Assembly: GCA_028023455.1 (NCBI GenBank)
Contig: JAQFVV010000283.1
Span: forward strand, 806,001 to 870,000
Source of the DNA: Epiperipatus broadwayi
Lineage: Eukaryota; Onychophora; Udeonychophora; Euonychophora; Peripatidae
Length of the DNA stretch: 64,000 nucleotides
Direction of reading: 5' to 3'
The translations under genes and the position numbers were made by a program. Position 1 is the stretch's first letter. The number at the start of each line of letters is the position of its first letter. Positions 22,401-35,332 of this stretch are shown piece by piece. The notes below the pieces were generated by a model that saw only the letters and a program-made list of their open reading frames with translations, did not search any database and had not been told where the DNA came from.

Positions 22401-25065
22401 CAAATATTTATTTATATGATGGGTGTAAATAATCTGACATTGAAAAAATCTCATTCTCATTCCTCCATTCTTCCTATCTTGTTACAATAGTTTGAATTTT
22501 CAGTATCCAATTTGGAGATTCACTTGTTAATAGGGTATTGTTTAAGAAGGGATGGTAAGAGCAAGTGATTTAAGTAAATCTGCTATATTAATAGAGTCTT
22601 AATGACATAAGAAATTTGCAATAGGTTAGCTGAGATGTGACATATTAAAAGAGACTTAATTTAAAGATTCTTTTAATTTGAATTCATTTTATTTTATGTG
22701 ATGGCAATTTATTTGGAGGTTGTTTTACTCAGTGTAACAGGGGTTCATCAACAGATTCAGGATACTCATAGCTGTTATGCTTATCTGCTTCATAAATGGA
22801 ACATTCTTTGATCAGTGTAGTTATGAAAAAACACAAACCATGAATTTTACAATTATTGACTGTTGTGTGTGGTCATAGATTTGAAGGATTTAATAAAGCC
22901 ATTAATGTGTCTATCTCCTGTTTGGAATCTCTATAGATTCCATTGTGATAATCTGGTAGTAGATAATCTGTCTAAAAATGACATATATTAAATACTATTA
23001 CACTGTTCTTATTTTTTTAGCAAGACATAGTCTATAAATCTAAATAAAATAATTTTTTTAATGAAAGTTGATTTACAATTTTGACAGGAGTTATCATTTC
23101 CACTTCAGTGTGAGAATAAAAATATTTTTTTACATTAAAATGGATGGAATGAATGTGCGAATTCCAAAGTAAAAACGTTTAAATGATTAGATAAAGTGGG
23201 GGGAAAAGAACATATAAAAATATTTAGAATGAAGAGAATTTTTTTTTCTTCTAACTGGATAAATAGATAAAATTCTTTTTTATTCATGAATTATATTGTT
23301 TTATTATGTTTTTCTTTTTAAAAATGATATATTATGATAAATAATAATATTAATTTGGAAATAATGCAAAACCCCAGTGAGCTATATACAACTAACTGTC
23401 TGCAAATGGAAAATGCATTATGAGTCTAACTATATTTTAGATTTGATCATATATAAGTACAACATTTACTGACATACTTACCTCACAGATTCAAAAGCAT
23501 ACAAATCTTGCAAAGTTGTTTTATGATCTGCAGAATAGTTGAGCGTTATGAATCTGGCTGATTAAGTCAAAAGCATGCAAATGTTGCAAAGTTGTTTTAC
23601 GCACTTGAGTGCTATGAATCTGATTGATTAAGTTGGAAGCATGCTCAGTGAATAATATAAATAATTTAACTATACATTTTCTTGTTAAACGTTTATAGTA
23701 TGAATATAAATGTTAAAAATTCATTAGAAAATATCGTATGGTTTTTGTTAAAGATTCATTTGATTAAGATCACCAGGAAATGAGTTTAATTTCAAGTGAA
23801 ACACCCTTGACCTGTACATTATTTGACATTTATTAATCCCAAAAGAATTAAAACCACTACTCACTTATGAAAATCTATGAGATTAGTTTTGTTTTAAAAT
23901 CCATTGAAACATTTAATTTAGTTACAATCAGAAGCTGGGGAATAATGGCAGCCATAATAATAAAGACCTGTGTTTCAGTTATTACATAGTAGAGATGTCT
24001 GTCCATCCCTTGTATATGTATTGAATGGATTATGTCCTGTACATGAGGGGTCAGATTGACCTATGGTCAACATTGGTGTGACAAGAATCTTGGCCTCAGG
24101 GTGGCCTTTGAGCATTCCATCATCAGATTTTCAATTGGATGGATGGTTGAAGAGTTGGAGTGTGGAGTAGATTAAAGCTGTCCATTAAAGTATGAAGATT
24201 GGCTATCTTAATATATATATCTGAGCACTTATAGCATAAATGTGTGGAGATGGTAATCTGGACCAACTGATGATTGCTGGTTTAGCATGAAATACATATA
24301 TTGGTGATTATTTATCTTTTCGACATATGGGTGTTCAGGTGTATCAGTGTTATGAGATAGAGTGAAGAGTGGTGGGTGGTGTGAAAGTCTGTGCTCATGT
24401 ACCCTATATATTAAATAATAAAGAGTGTAAAGGTACATTTCATGAACTAGTTATAGTATTGGGTATTTGGTAGATGAATTCAGAAAATACCACATTTTTA
24501 TGCCAATATAATTTAATTCTACCCATAAAAGAACTTGAAGTAGAAACAAAACATACTGCTAAAGATTTCTGAAATTCTAACTAAAAACTGCTGTAGTTTT
24601 TTCTACAATTCATTGTTTTTTTTCCTGTGTAATAGAATTTTACTCAGGAGTTAACAGAAATTACAATAGGAAATGCTTAGTTAATTATTATATTGGTATA
24701 AATTAAATAATATTAATAGATCATTATGAATAACATATAGTTGTTATACTCCAAAAAAGAGAGATAAAGTTGAGTTATTAATATGTTTATGTTTATTAAA
24801 AAACAATATATTAAAATTTAACAGGTTTAAAGTTTTTATTGGGGCTAAGGATAATCGTTAGATTTAATAAAGGATTAGTAATAATTATTAATATATTTAT
24901 CTAAAACAAATAATATCAAAGTTATGTATAAAAAATAAAATTGTCCATAGAAAACGTCAATAATATTGAAATCAAAATTATTAATCATTGATTCACCTCT
25001 ATTTCAACAAAAGATTGAAAATTACTGAATGTATTCACTTTAAATATATACCATCAACTAAAACA
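22401..25065. other. Long spacer, no recognised gene
   Basis: 2.7 kb of AT-rich DNA. A short tandem-like pair near 23495-23650 (AAAGCATACAAATCTTGC, TTGTTTTA, GAATCTGATTGATTAAG) repeats once, imperfectly, with a spacing of about 80 bp. No coding support. Confidence 0.4.
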
Positions 25066-25105
25066 GTCATAAGAAATGGTGATCATGTGATGTTTATTGG
25101 CTTAT
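25066..25105 (+). repeat. LINE tail motif
   Basis: CATAAGAAATGGTGATCATG followed by TGATGTTTATTGGCTTA is the best-conserved copy of the short tail seen at 598, 1983 and 10154. Confidence 0.55.
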
Positions 25106-25899
25106 ACCATCAACTGTAAGAAAGTACTGCTGTTTAAACTTTTTACACTTTGTGAATATATGATCAAATTTATCTTTTCAAGGCATATGCTTATTGTAAT
25201 ATTGTGGGGTTTTTTTACATTTAAAAAAACAAGGATCATCACATCGATGAAACCCGACACAAACGATTGTAATTCTTTTTCTTTGAGCAGAAACAGCATA
25301 TCTGTGAGGCAGATTTTTAATAACTATAATATACACCTTTACCTCACTTAGATGGGACAAATGGTTTTCCAAACCTCATAGTAAAGCAAGAAGATCATAT
25401 TAAAAGCAAGGAATTATAATAGTTTTCTATGGGGAAAAATTTAGCTCATTCATGTGGATAAATATTATATCTAATATTGCATAACAAACAACTTAATCTA
25501 ATGTATATAGTAGTTTAAGAAATTCTAATCTATGATATATTTGAACTACACTAAATGTGTATTATGCAAACATGCATTTAAAATATTATGTAGGAAAGAT
25601 AATGCAACTTAAATCTATGTAAAAAGACACTTAACTTAAAAGTTATTCTTTTTTATAATCCATTCATTCATCATCAAACATTTTTAGAGTCATCAGTTAT
25701 TCATTCCAAAGGTCTGCCATTGTTTTTTTAAGTTCTTTAATGATCACAGATTTTTTGAGTATACCAAATCTTGGCTAATGATCTCTAGAAAAAAAGTTTT
25801 AAATTAATGGTTGGCTTATTTCTTTGATTTTCTCTTCATACAACATATTACAAGATCTCATTCATTGATTTAAGGCATTTTTAGATTTAATGGAAAATA
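25106..25899. other. Spacer
   Basis: Overlapping frames on both strands at 25097-25372 have no family resemblance. Nothing else was seen. Confidence 0.4.
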
Positions 25900-26082
25900 C
25901 TAAGAGTCAAATTCTTCCAAAGTGTTGTTCATGGCTTCATGATACAAAATCAGTTTCTTCAATTTTTTTATGTCCAGGTTCTTCTCTACAGGCTTGTTAA
26001 TATTATTTTCTTCATCCAGGTGCATTAATTTCTGGTTAGTTAATTTGTCCACGAGAGGGATCTTTATCCAAAGTGTCAGCAA
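25900..26082 (-). pseudogene. Possible pogo/Tigger-type transposase C-terminal fragment
   Basis: The 60-codon frame reads KLTNQKLMHLDEENNINKP, then VEKNLDIKKLKKLILYHEAM and EEFDS. The LTNxxLxxLDEE start followed by a charged stretch and a helical segment before the end resembles the acidic tail of CENP-B/Tigger (pogo superfamily) transposases. DNA-binding and DDE domains were not found on either side, and flanking frames are broken. The match is short and from memory of the family pattern, so it is tentative. Confidence 0.35.
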
Positions 26083-27269
26083 AATGCTACATTATTTGTT
26101 AAAGTTAGTATATCTTGAAAGTTATGGTGAGTCTTTATCTATGGGTTGCTGCTACAATTTCAATTGAAAATTTGGTATGATTAGAAACGAAATGTTATTT
26201 CATTGTGCAAATGTACAGAAAAATAGACAGAGCAAGCTCACAGTTGACAATTTTAAGTATTCTTCCACAAAATTGTTTTGCACTGAAAAAAAAGACCATA
26301 TTGAAGTTTCGTTTTGTTTTAAATTTATAATCATATTTATGTGAAATTATTTAAAAATAAAAAAATTATTTTTAATAATATCTCACTCAACTGTAATGTT
26401 ATGACCATAAAGTCTTGTTATTTATTAACATTATAGAAATGTATATTACAGAATTATAATTGTGCAGTTAATTTGAAAAAAATAAAAAATTCTAAAATAT
26501 TAAAAAATAAAAAATATATATATAATGTATTTGAGTTTATATATTGTAGTCAATATTTAAGGCTGTTTTTACAATACATACTATATGGATAAAAAAAAAA
26601 AAAAACAGCACTTTGTATATAAACGCATTACATTGGAATTTTTTTTGCCACAAGATGTCACTTTTTATTAAATGTGGCGGCCATTTTTTTTTTTTTTTTG
26701 AAATGACTTAGAAATTATTCAAATAGTGCAATACTTGTGAAGGCAGAGATATAAACTATTTAAATAAATATTAAAAGATACAAACCTTTTTCAATTTATT
26801 TGTATTGCATTTTCATTATACTAAATTTATTATTAATTACATGAAATTATGTTCACATTTTTTTAACTGCAATTGCATTTACTAATAGGGTTCAAATTGA
26901 TTGAAATTAGCATTCATAAAGATTTTAATGCAAAATTGATCGATAGAATCCTTTAGCGAATATTTGCACTGTACACACTTTAAAATTAAATATCACTTTG
27001 ACTTATATGCTGAATAAAATTTTCTATTTTTTTTCTATATTTTTTTCACTATTCTGAAACAAATTTTGAGATGCTTTAAAATTAAGAAAGTAGAATAAGT
27101 GTTATCATATATAATTCTTTTTTAAAAAAAATAACAATTATGATAACTAAATTACAATATGATGATCATAATTGTTGTGCAAGCCAAATAACAATTGTAA
27201 GAATTTTAATCCATATCAAGCAGTGTGTGAAACACTCAGAGAATATATAACAATAAAAAAGAAGATATA
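26083..27269. other. Spacer
   Basis: Very AT-rich with poly(A) and poly(T) runs. No gene or named repeat. Confidence 0.5.
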
Positions 27270-29770
27270 CATAAATCATCCCTATACTTGGTCAAGACAA
27301 TATATTAGATGGGCATTAAATTAAGCACCAGTAAATAGAGTCCTCACAGCAATAAATATGAATAATGAAATCATTACAGGCAACAATATGATGCAAACAC
27401 TATTATCACACTTTAAAACAAAATTACAAAAAGGATTAAAATTTAGTCCCAAGAGTACCAGAAGATAATTTAAAATTTACACCTGAAGAATTTGTTGAAA
27501 GGCTTGTCACAGTAACAAAATCATGCTATCCATAGTTTACCCTTGTTTGTACATAATAATTACCTCAAAATACTTAGCAAATTTAGACATTTTTTTAACA
27601 AAACAAATATATAATATTCAAGGACTCAATCCAATCCAAGCTCTCTGGTGGCATTTATGAAAAAAACAGGAAAACATCCACACTTACAAATCTCAAACCA
27701 ATATCAAGGAGTCCACTTGGCATTAAGATATCAGAGTCAGTGATCAAGGAAAAAATTCAACCCTATATATTGACACAACTCTTGAGATTGCAGTTTGCCA
27801 AAAAAGGCTCTTCAACAGGTCAAGCAGCATTTCTGTTTAAAACAGTAATAGATTCAGTCAGAACTAATAAGAAATATGGTCCAGTTGTAGTGAAACTATA
27901 CATAAAATCTGCATTTGATACAGTACCAATTGATCTACTAATCGATGAACTAATAAAAACATCAATACCAACTTCACTAAGATACTTGATTACAAATCTA
28001 CTTCTGAGCAGAGAAATACACATTAGCCTCAATGTGAAATATTCACCATCTTTTAACCCTTTTTGTTCAGTTCCACAAGGATCACCATTAAGTGCCATAC
28101 TATTCACATTATACATCAATCCATTGATCAAAGCAATAGAAAATGATTTGGCAGAAATATATCAGAATTAAAAACAAATATTCCATGTGTAGCATATTTG
28201 GATGATGTATCTGTGTTTCTAACATCGAAAAAACAAATTTCAAAATTAATAAAAATTCTCTAAAATTATATAAAAAATATAAGCTTGATTTCAATATGGA
28301 GTAATCAAGTGCACAGTCAATATATATAGGATGCTATCATAAAGATTATTTCAAAGGGACACAAAGCCCTTTTTTATGTTTTCTATTTTTTTTTAAGCAA
28401 CATGGAGATGCACATACAAATCCCAAGAGAATTAATAAAAAAAACTGAAAAAATAATCAATTCTCTCTCAAAATCTTACATGTCACTATATGCAAAAGTG
28501 GCACTTTTTAACCTTTTAGTGATGACTAGAGTTTCATACTACACCCCAATATTTATATATAGCAAAGCCTTCACCTTAAAAATTGAGAGCTTATGTAGAA
28601 AACTATTGTGTAAGGGGGGAGGGGATGTCTACAATATCAATTAAATGAATTCAAAATTTTTCAAGTACAAAATGGATTAGGATTACATGCAATAAAAAAT
28701 ATTTCAAATTCAGAAAATTATCAATTTAATTACATCATACGTAAAGCTATTTCCATATCTTGAAGTAATCCACAAAATCACACCAACAGACAAAACACCT
28801 ATTACTGGTTTTTTAAACACTTTTTGCATCACATTGAAAAATATCATTAGTTCCGTGAACTGAACATGGAAAACTAAGTATATGTATTGGGAAATATACA
28901 TACTAATCTAGCTTCCATCTTCAAATGATAAATAATAAACTTTTTTTTAAATATAAACAACAAACAATTAACAAAAAAAATTAAATACTGGTCACTAGAA
29001 CCGAAATACTATGACTTCTTAATTAAACTAAACATGGAAGCATTACTGACTCTAAACTTCTTTTATTATAACAGCAACTGCAGTAACATTGATGATGTGT
29101 GCAGGCTTTGCAAAAGAATAACAAAAACTCAGTCACATATATTTTTTCTTGTTTTACATTAAATAATATTCAGGCTGGAATTCCCAATTTATTCAAAGCT
29201 AGAAAGTAAACTATACAAATACTCCTTCAGTCCTATGTGAAATGTAACTTTGCACATATTAGAGCCAGTACATTTACACTATTCTCACCATGGTGTACAA
29301 GATGCTCATTTACATATAATACAAACACAAGGAGACATCCAAATATCTTTTGGGACAAAATAGAAAAAATAAAGCTAAGGGATGAAAAAATTTCATCAAC
29401 AAACACGTACACGTCCATGGGGTCACTAATGCTACTATGCTCAAGCCTATAAAGAAATGAGAGGAAAAATTGGACAAAGGAATCTAATAAAAACTTGATT
29501 ACATAAAATGATCATGCTGTAAAAGACAGAGTTGAAGCATGGACACTTGAAATCCTTTAGTGTTGGATAATAATATATTTTTTTGATCTCATTGTTATTA
29601 ATATTTCTAAGGGTAAGGGTATTTTTTTTATGTATAAATTTGTTTATATATTTGTTTTTTCCTCACAATTCTTTATGTAAATGTCAAGTTGTCATGATAA
29701 TATGTGTACTGGTATTCCTGGTTTTTTTTATATTCTGTTTGTACAATTATTAAGCTCAATAAAAGTTTCT
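27270..29770 (+). pseudogene. Decayed non-LTR retrotransposon with YLDD-type RT
   Basis: The plus strand carries an almost complete but broken ORF2 3' half. A decayed NLKPISRSPLGIKI (about 27685-27730) is the RT entry motif. The 143-codon frame 27740-28171 has the first catalytic region VVKLYIKSAFDTVPIDLL and SVPQGSPLSAILFTLYINPL. A frameshift at about 28170 is followed by VAYLDDVSVF (28186-28215), the second catalytic box, with YLDD in place of the common FADD. The frame 28402-28644 contains MTRVSYYTPIFIYSKA, the usual thumb/connection segment. DDVCRLCKRITKTQSHIF (29090-29145) is the C-terminal cysteine/histidine cluster. AATAAAAG at 29759 probably marks the 3' end. No endonuclease was recognised. 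The proline- and serine-rich VPQGSPLS box suggests the R2/NeSL/R4 side of the LINE tree, but that is a guess. Confidence 0.75.
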
Positions 29771-31139
29771 TTTGAAAATTAGTGTACAGTTTTTAAACAA
29801 GTGTACACATTTTAAAATTTATTATTGTATTAATATATTTGGTTGATATATATCATCAAAATATGATTTGATTTATTATTATACTGAATGAAACTTTTTT
29901 TTTTGGTTTTGTAATCATTAATGATAAAAATCTTTACTTTGGATATGTTAATCATGAAGTATGAAAATTAAATAGTGTACTATACATTCTTTAATCATAT
30001 TTTAAGTTTATAATCAAAATATTATATACAGCACTGTAATATTGTATATTATGAATAAACTTTATACTGTCCAATTTTAGCATTAAAGTCACTATTTTGC
30101 TTTTGGATGGCATAGCTTTAATAACTATTCAACAACGTCATCAGTCTTACAAAATGGCCGCCAAAATTTTTTTTTAATTTTTTGTTTTTGTAAATCAAAA
30201 TAGTGGGTACAAATTGATAATGATCACCAATATGAATCTTTACGTAAAAATCAAGTGCTACGCATGGTAATATATATGATTAAATTTTTCATATCCACCT
30301 AGAATTATTTGCCTGTACATCTATTTATCTGTCAACAATCTATCATTTATCCATCCATCTATCTGTTTTCCTGTCTATCTAAATACATATCTTTCTCTCT
30401 CTCTGTGTGTGTGTGTGTATGTGTATATATATATAAATCTTCTAGATGTCTACTACAAATTTGATTTAAAAACTTTTTTATTTTTTCATAGATTTTTTTT
30501 TTTTTAAAAAAAGATTAAGTTTCAGGTAAAGATGATTTATTATTGACAGGTAAGAATAAGTGGGATTTAATAAAGGTTCTTTAAAATGATAAGAAACATT
30601 TGACATTTCAAAATCAAACGAGCAGAAACTTGTGAATTTGTAAATAAAATGCATAGATTTTGAGACCCACTGACTGTTAACGGCTGGAAAAACTCCAGGT
30701 CTTCAATTTTTAAATTCAGAAATAGGACGAAGTTGTGATTTTAATCAAAGTTTTTATTTGTACCTGTTTGTTAATCTATATATTATCTACATTTTATTTT
30801 CAGTTTTTTTTTTTTTTCGGTATATGCTTGTTGTGTTAAACAAAACAGAGAATCTAAGTACTTTATAGAAATGCAGCTATTTCATCGAGTTAACAAAAAA
30901 AAAATTCAATAAAGTGGGAAAAAAAAAATTATGTATATAAAAAAATTGAAAAGATATGTAAATGTAAAATGTTTTTATTACCTTAACGCATAATGAAATA
31001 TACAATTTGTAATTGCTTATATTGTATTAGTATATTTATCTAGAGATTTTATATAAATTGTACAAACATTTATTTATAAAAGCAATAATGATTAAACTAC
31101 AAAATTTTAGCATAATATCTTAAAACAAAAGAAAGCAAG
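29771..31139. other. Spacer with microsatellite
   Basis: AT-rich. It includes a CT/GT/TA compound microsatellite at about 30386-30436. No supported gene. Confidence 0.5.
30386..30436. repeat. Compound (TC)n(TG)n(TA)n microsatellite
   Basis: Runs of CTCTCTCTCT, GTGTGTGTGTGTG and TATATATATA in succession. Confidence 0.85.
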
Positions 31140-31260
31140 TCAAGCGTTGTTAGCCGAGAGGTCATCGCAGCCGCCTTGCAAGCAAGTAGTTGGTTGCAGA
31201 GGGTTGTGGGTTCGCGTCCCGGCCGATGCAATGACATATGAAAAAAAAAAAGAAAACAAA
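31140..31260 (+). mobile_element. SINE family A, best promoter boxes
   Basis: GTTAGCCGAGAGGTCATCGC (A-box-like), GCCGCCTTGCAAGCAAGTAG and GGGTTCGCGTCCCGGCC (a good B box) are followed by GATGCAATGACATATG and poly(A). This copy looks closest to a tRNA-derived head. Confidence 0.8.
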
Positions 31261-31299
31261 AGTGATTTGTATAATTGTATATACACAAAAACGAAAAAT

Positions 31300-31366
31300 T
31301 TTTTACAAGCAGTTGTCCTGGGTTAGCGGGTTCGCTTCTCGGCTGATGCTATGACACATGAGAAAA
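31300..31366 (+). mobile_element. SINE family A, 5'-truncated
   Basis: Starts inside the element at TTTACAAGCAGTTGTCCTGG and continues through GGGTTCGCTTCTCGGC to ATGACACATGAGAAAA. It lies only 40 bp downstream of the preceding copy in the same orientation. Confidence 0.75.
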
Positions 31367-32454
31367 TTTATTTTAATGTATTTTTTTATTAGCCGCAGTG
31401 TCACGCTGTAATTCTAAGGGGAAAATAATCAACCCTCCACGCATGCCCTGTATTGACACTGCATTGATAAAAAATTGTTGATTATTTACATTAAATATAA
31501 CTTCTAATATTAACACGTAGTAAATTTCAATATTTCGCAGGTGTTAAAAGTATATAAAAAGAAATGTCAGTTAATTAAATGTATATATTCATGCTTTCAT
31601 TCCATGATGCTTAAGATTAGTTTATATAATTTTACTTAGGTATGAAAATAAGATGAAGATAAGATGCCATTCTTATCTTTTCAGAGTCTTTATCTTGTGA
31701 AGTGGATTGAAAGTTTACTCATATTTAACATTGCTGATTGAATATTATGGTCTAGCACTCATGTAGAGGGTTGATTACTTTATTCTTAGAATTAAAACTT
31801 ATTTTAAGACAATATTTTGTTATAATCGTAAAATAAAATTTAAACTTAATGTCATTTTTTAAAAAACAAATAATTTGGAGGTGGGGATAACTACGGAGGT
31901 TAATATTTCAAAACACAAATAATTTTTAGAAAAGTCTAGGTCAACAAAGTTGCAACAATGAAAGAAATATGATTGAATATATTTATTAAATGTACTACGA
32001 AGTACTAATGTAGCATTCAGTTACATTTTTACATAACTTTTGTTCACCTCAATAGCAGTCCTTGAAATTTTTAAGTAGTGGTGCTTTATTATAGTATTAG
32101 CACCAACACATAAGCAAAGAAAACAGAGCAGAGCTTTTCTCAACCACCCAACCATTTTTTTCCCCATATCAATCATTGTTAAAAGGTTTAAGGAATTTTT
32201 TGCATTTACTAACTGCTGTTTCAATAATAACATCTGGAGTAGATCGACCTTTACTTTTTATTTCAATTTTTTTCATATAATGTCTACACTAATACTCATC
32301 ATGATAAATATTTAAAATAATATTTCTTTTATTATTTTGTTGTATTTTTCTATAATAAATATTTATATGTTAATTGTAATGGTTCAAGAAAATGTTAAAA
32401 CATTTTTAGCAACGTAACAGGTTTGAATTTGTAATAGAGAAAATTTATTTAAAG
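31367..32454. other. Spacer with a decayed coding-like patch
   Basis: On the minus strand, 32021-32270 reads KKIEIKSKGRSTPDVIIETA, then SKCKKFLKPFNND, with stops. It looks like old protein-coding DNA, possibly transposase, but I cannot assign a family. Confidence 0.3.
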
Positions 32455-32756
32455 CTGAATATTTAAAGTTAATTTTGAATATTAAATAATAGATTATCAT
32501 AAAATTGAATTTTCAGGAATAGATTTACATATTAATGATGAAAGTGGTCACTACAAGTGCCATTTTTTAGAAAGGGAGGCATGATCAATAGCTAAAGATC
32601 ATCATGCCATCAATAAATAGAACTCTAGGACCCCTCTGTCTAAAAAATGGCTCTTGTAATGACCATTTCCATCATTAGTATGTAAATCTACTCCTAAAAA
32701 TTCAATTTTATGTTAATCTATTATTTAATATTCAAAAGTAACTTTAAATCTAGATC
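32455..32756. mobile_element. 300 bp foldback element
   Basis: Arms of about 118 bp (32455-32572 and 32640-32756) are inverted copies. Matching landmarks are AATAATAGATTATCATAAAA with its partner TTTTATGTTAATCTATTATT, and CAAGTGCCATTTTTTAG with CTAAAAAATGGCTCTTG. The 67 bp centre is unrelated. It is non-coding and probably a MITE. Confidence 0.8.
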
Positions 32757-33289
32757 TTAACTTCCTGTTGTTGTATAATGCTGTGAATATGATCCTAGTC
32801 AGTATTGAAAGCACTCAGATTTAACAATGCAGGAAAACAGGATAAAAAACTTTATTCTAGAATAATTGTAAATGTTAATTACAACAAAAAACAATATTTT
32901 ATTGCTCATTCTAAATGATAATAAAAATTTATTTGATCTGAAGAGAAACCAGAATAGATACACATATTATTCTCAAATAATTACCGACACTGCCATAACA
33001 AACAGCTCTAATGGTGCTAGTTACATGCATTGGATAAGAACAAATGAATCTTAGTGGAACGTAATGTTTCTGACATTTCTATAACTAGCAGTGCCTTTGA
33101 ATAAAATTACTTTTCAAAATAGTTTAAATAGTTGTATTTACACAATCATTATGTAAAATATTGAATAATTGTTTCATTATTATTTTCAAATGCAAATGTA
33201 ATAATTAATTTTCATACTGTTTTTCTAGGGGTGCTGCAGTATTGCAGTGCTTATGGACCAGCCACACCTGGTTGATCTTGAATAATAAT
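32757..33289. other. Spacer
   Basis: AT-rich, nothing recognised. Confidence 0.5.
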
Positions 33290-33420
33290 AATTTAATGGT
33301 TTATTACTTGGAGGTTTATAAAAAGTTTGAGCACTGGAAGTAACAGAAGAGCAACCAAAGTAATAAAACTGCAATCTATGGACTCTGAGCTCCAGACTAT
33401 AGCACTAAACTACGTAGAAC
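33290..33420 (-). mobile_element. SINE family B, diverged
   Basis: GGAGGTTTATAAAAAGTTTG, CTGGAAGTAACAG and AATCTATGGACTCTGAGCTC match the copy at 21765-21895 in order. The tRNA boxes are eroded. Confidence 0.45.
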
Positions 33421-33759
33421 TTGATCTCAAATGATTTCATCTAATTAACTTACAGATTATTCAGTCAAATTCGATATAAAAATAATATAAAAAGATATTT
33501 TTTCTAGTTATTCTCCCTTATGTATAGTGGTTAGAAAGATGTTTTAAGCAAAATATTAATTTTATCATTTTATACTATTGAGATGTCATTTATGAATATC
33601 TATATATTTACTGCTATCTTTTTGTTAAGTTCCAAAATTAATTTATATGTTTTCTACTAACTAGATAAAACTACAGTACTAATAGAAGAAATTTCATAAA
33701 GAGACTAAAAATTAACTTACTATTTATTTAACATTTGATTATTTTACTGATCGTCTTAT
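33421..33759. other. Spacer
   Basis: AT-rich, nothing recognised. Confidence 0.5.
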
Positions 33760-34530
33760 TCATTTCAACCATTATTGATCCACTGCAGGATGAGGGTACA
33801 TTTGATTCATCTTCTTCAATCTCTAGCCTCTCTTCTCCACATAGCCCAGCACACTCTCACATGTGGTCTCTCTCTATGTATTTTACAATCTCTTGGAAAA
33901 CAGTTTAAAATTTCAACTGCCCATCCATTATCACCTCTTCTAGCAATATGTCCAGCACAATGCTACTTCAGTTTCTTAACTCTTTCAATAATGTTAGTAA
34001 TACTTGTTTGTTCTCTTACCCATATATTTAGTGTTTGAGCTCTTCTTGTTACTCTTACCATTCATCTCTCTATACTTAGTTCAGTGGTCTGAAGTCTCTG
34101 TATTGCTCTTCTGTTAAGTGTCCAAGTCTCAGATCTATAAGCAAGAACTGGTAACACATTTATTAAAAACGTTCCTTTTCAAACAAGTTTAATTCTGTGA
34201 TTAATTTCATCCATTATGTTTCCATCTATAGGAATAATCTGATAGGTATTTATTATTAATTTTTTCTAACTCATCATTATATCAATCTTTATTTTTCTTC
34301 TTTTGAAAAAAATCCATTGAACATAACTTCAGTGTTTTTAAACATTTGCTTTTACTCCTACTTTCTTACATTAATCTGATAACTCTTGCAATATTTTCTG
34401 AAGATCTCAAGCATTATTTGCAAAAATAATTATATCGTCTGCCAAATTTAAATGTCTTAAACAATCTCAATTTATTTTTACTTCCGTAGCTTCCCATTTT
34501 AATTCACAAAATACTTCTTGTGATAAACTT
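33760..34530 (-). pseudogene. RTE-type LINE, 3' third (minus)
   Basis: The tail starts at AACCATTATTGATCCACTGC and extends on the minus strand through the C-terminal region and decayed RT end (complement of TTCCCATTTTAATTCACAAA) to about 34530, where the match to the 2447 copy stops. There are many frameshifts and a deletion near 33850. Confidence 0.8.
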
Positions 34531-34638
34531 ATATTAACTACAATAAATTATCTCGTTAAGAAAAATCATTTGGAAAACAAAATAAACCAAAATTGTTTAA
34601 TAGTTTTTTTCCTTAAAGACTTGGTTAGAGAGTTACCC

Positions 34639-34644
34639 TTTATT
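34639..34644 (-). promoter_or_regulatory. Possible poly(A) signal for the exon candidate
   Basis: AATAAA on the minus strand, 300 bp after the stop of the exon candidate. Such hexamers are common by chance in AT-rich DNA. Confidence 0.2.
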
Positions 34645-34943
34645 TTGATGATGATTAGTGTATCTTAAATCTATCTTTAATGGTTCTATAAGGAATATAG
34701 CACATTAAAATGGAATAATATGTTCAATTTACTTGTCTATAGATATCTTTTGTGAATTCTGATTTTCTCTGTTAGAATAGATTAAATGTCAAAACTTGCC
34801 ACTATAATAAGTACACCAATTCAACTGAAATCACTAGCTAACATCAAATCCAAAATTCATTAGCAATGGTTTTCCTGCCAAGACAGACTTCTCAAGTCTA
34901 ATAATTAAGAAACCAGTACAAAACATTTCCACAAATGAAATTA

Positions 34944-35332
34944 CTATTCCAACCATTTGTAATCATAAGAATCTCGACCTTCATTACATATTCCATATTG
35001 ATCACACAATGCAAAATGATATTCAACAACCCACAAATGAATACCCTTACAATTTCCTTTGGAACCCTCAGAAAAATCCAAAGTAAAGACAAAATTCTCT
35101 CTACTAAGTTTATCTATGAGAATATATGGAAACTTTTCAAGATTCCCAGTGATTAAAGTTCCCAATTCTCCCACGCTATATCTGCGGAACCATAATAATT
35201 TTTTCTCTTCATCTAGATTTGACAAAAGCATCAATACTGATAGTTCTAGTTCCCAAGTAAGAATCTCCTGCCGACCCATGATCTTCATCTGAACATCACA
35301 GTTTGTAACCTTATATTTCACTAATAAAGTTT
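34944..35332 (-). CDS. Candidate host coding exon, unrecognised protein
   Basis: An open minus-strand frame of about 129 codons has ordinary amino-acid composition, unlike the low-complexity frames around it: QMKIMGRQEILTWELELSVL, LDEEKKLLWFRRYSVGELG, KFPYILIDKLSRENFVFTLD and HLWVVEYHFALCDQYG. It is preceded by a strong acceptor (CTTCTTTTTTTTCCAAAG, boundary at 35332/35333), and there is no ATG at the 5' edge, as expected for an internal or terminal exon. It ends at a TAG, and AATAAA lies about 300 bp downstream (complement at 34639-34644), so it could be the last exon of a gene entering from the right. I do not recognise the family. A retrotransposed gene piece or decayed transposon protein remains possible. 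Confidence 0.4.

Noticed and set aside
30420-30440. CRISPR-like or regulatory array
   Set aside because: Only simple microsatellite repeats are present. No spaced identical repeats with unique spacers exist anywhere in the window.
31140-31260. Possible tRNA gene
   Set aside because: It has A- and B-box-like parts and a poly(A) tail, but no cloverleaf, and it is repeated in the window, so it is called a SINE.
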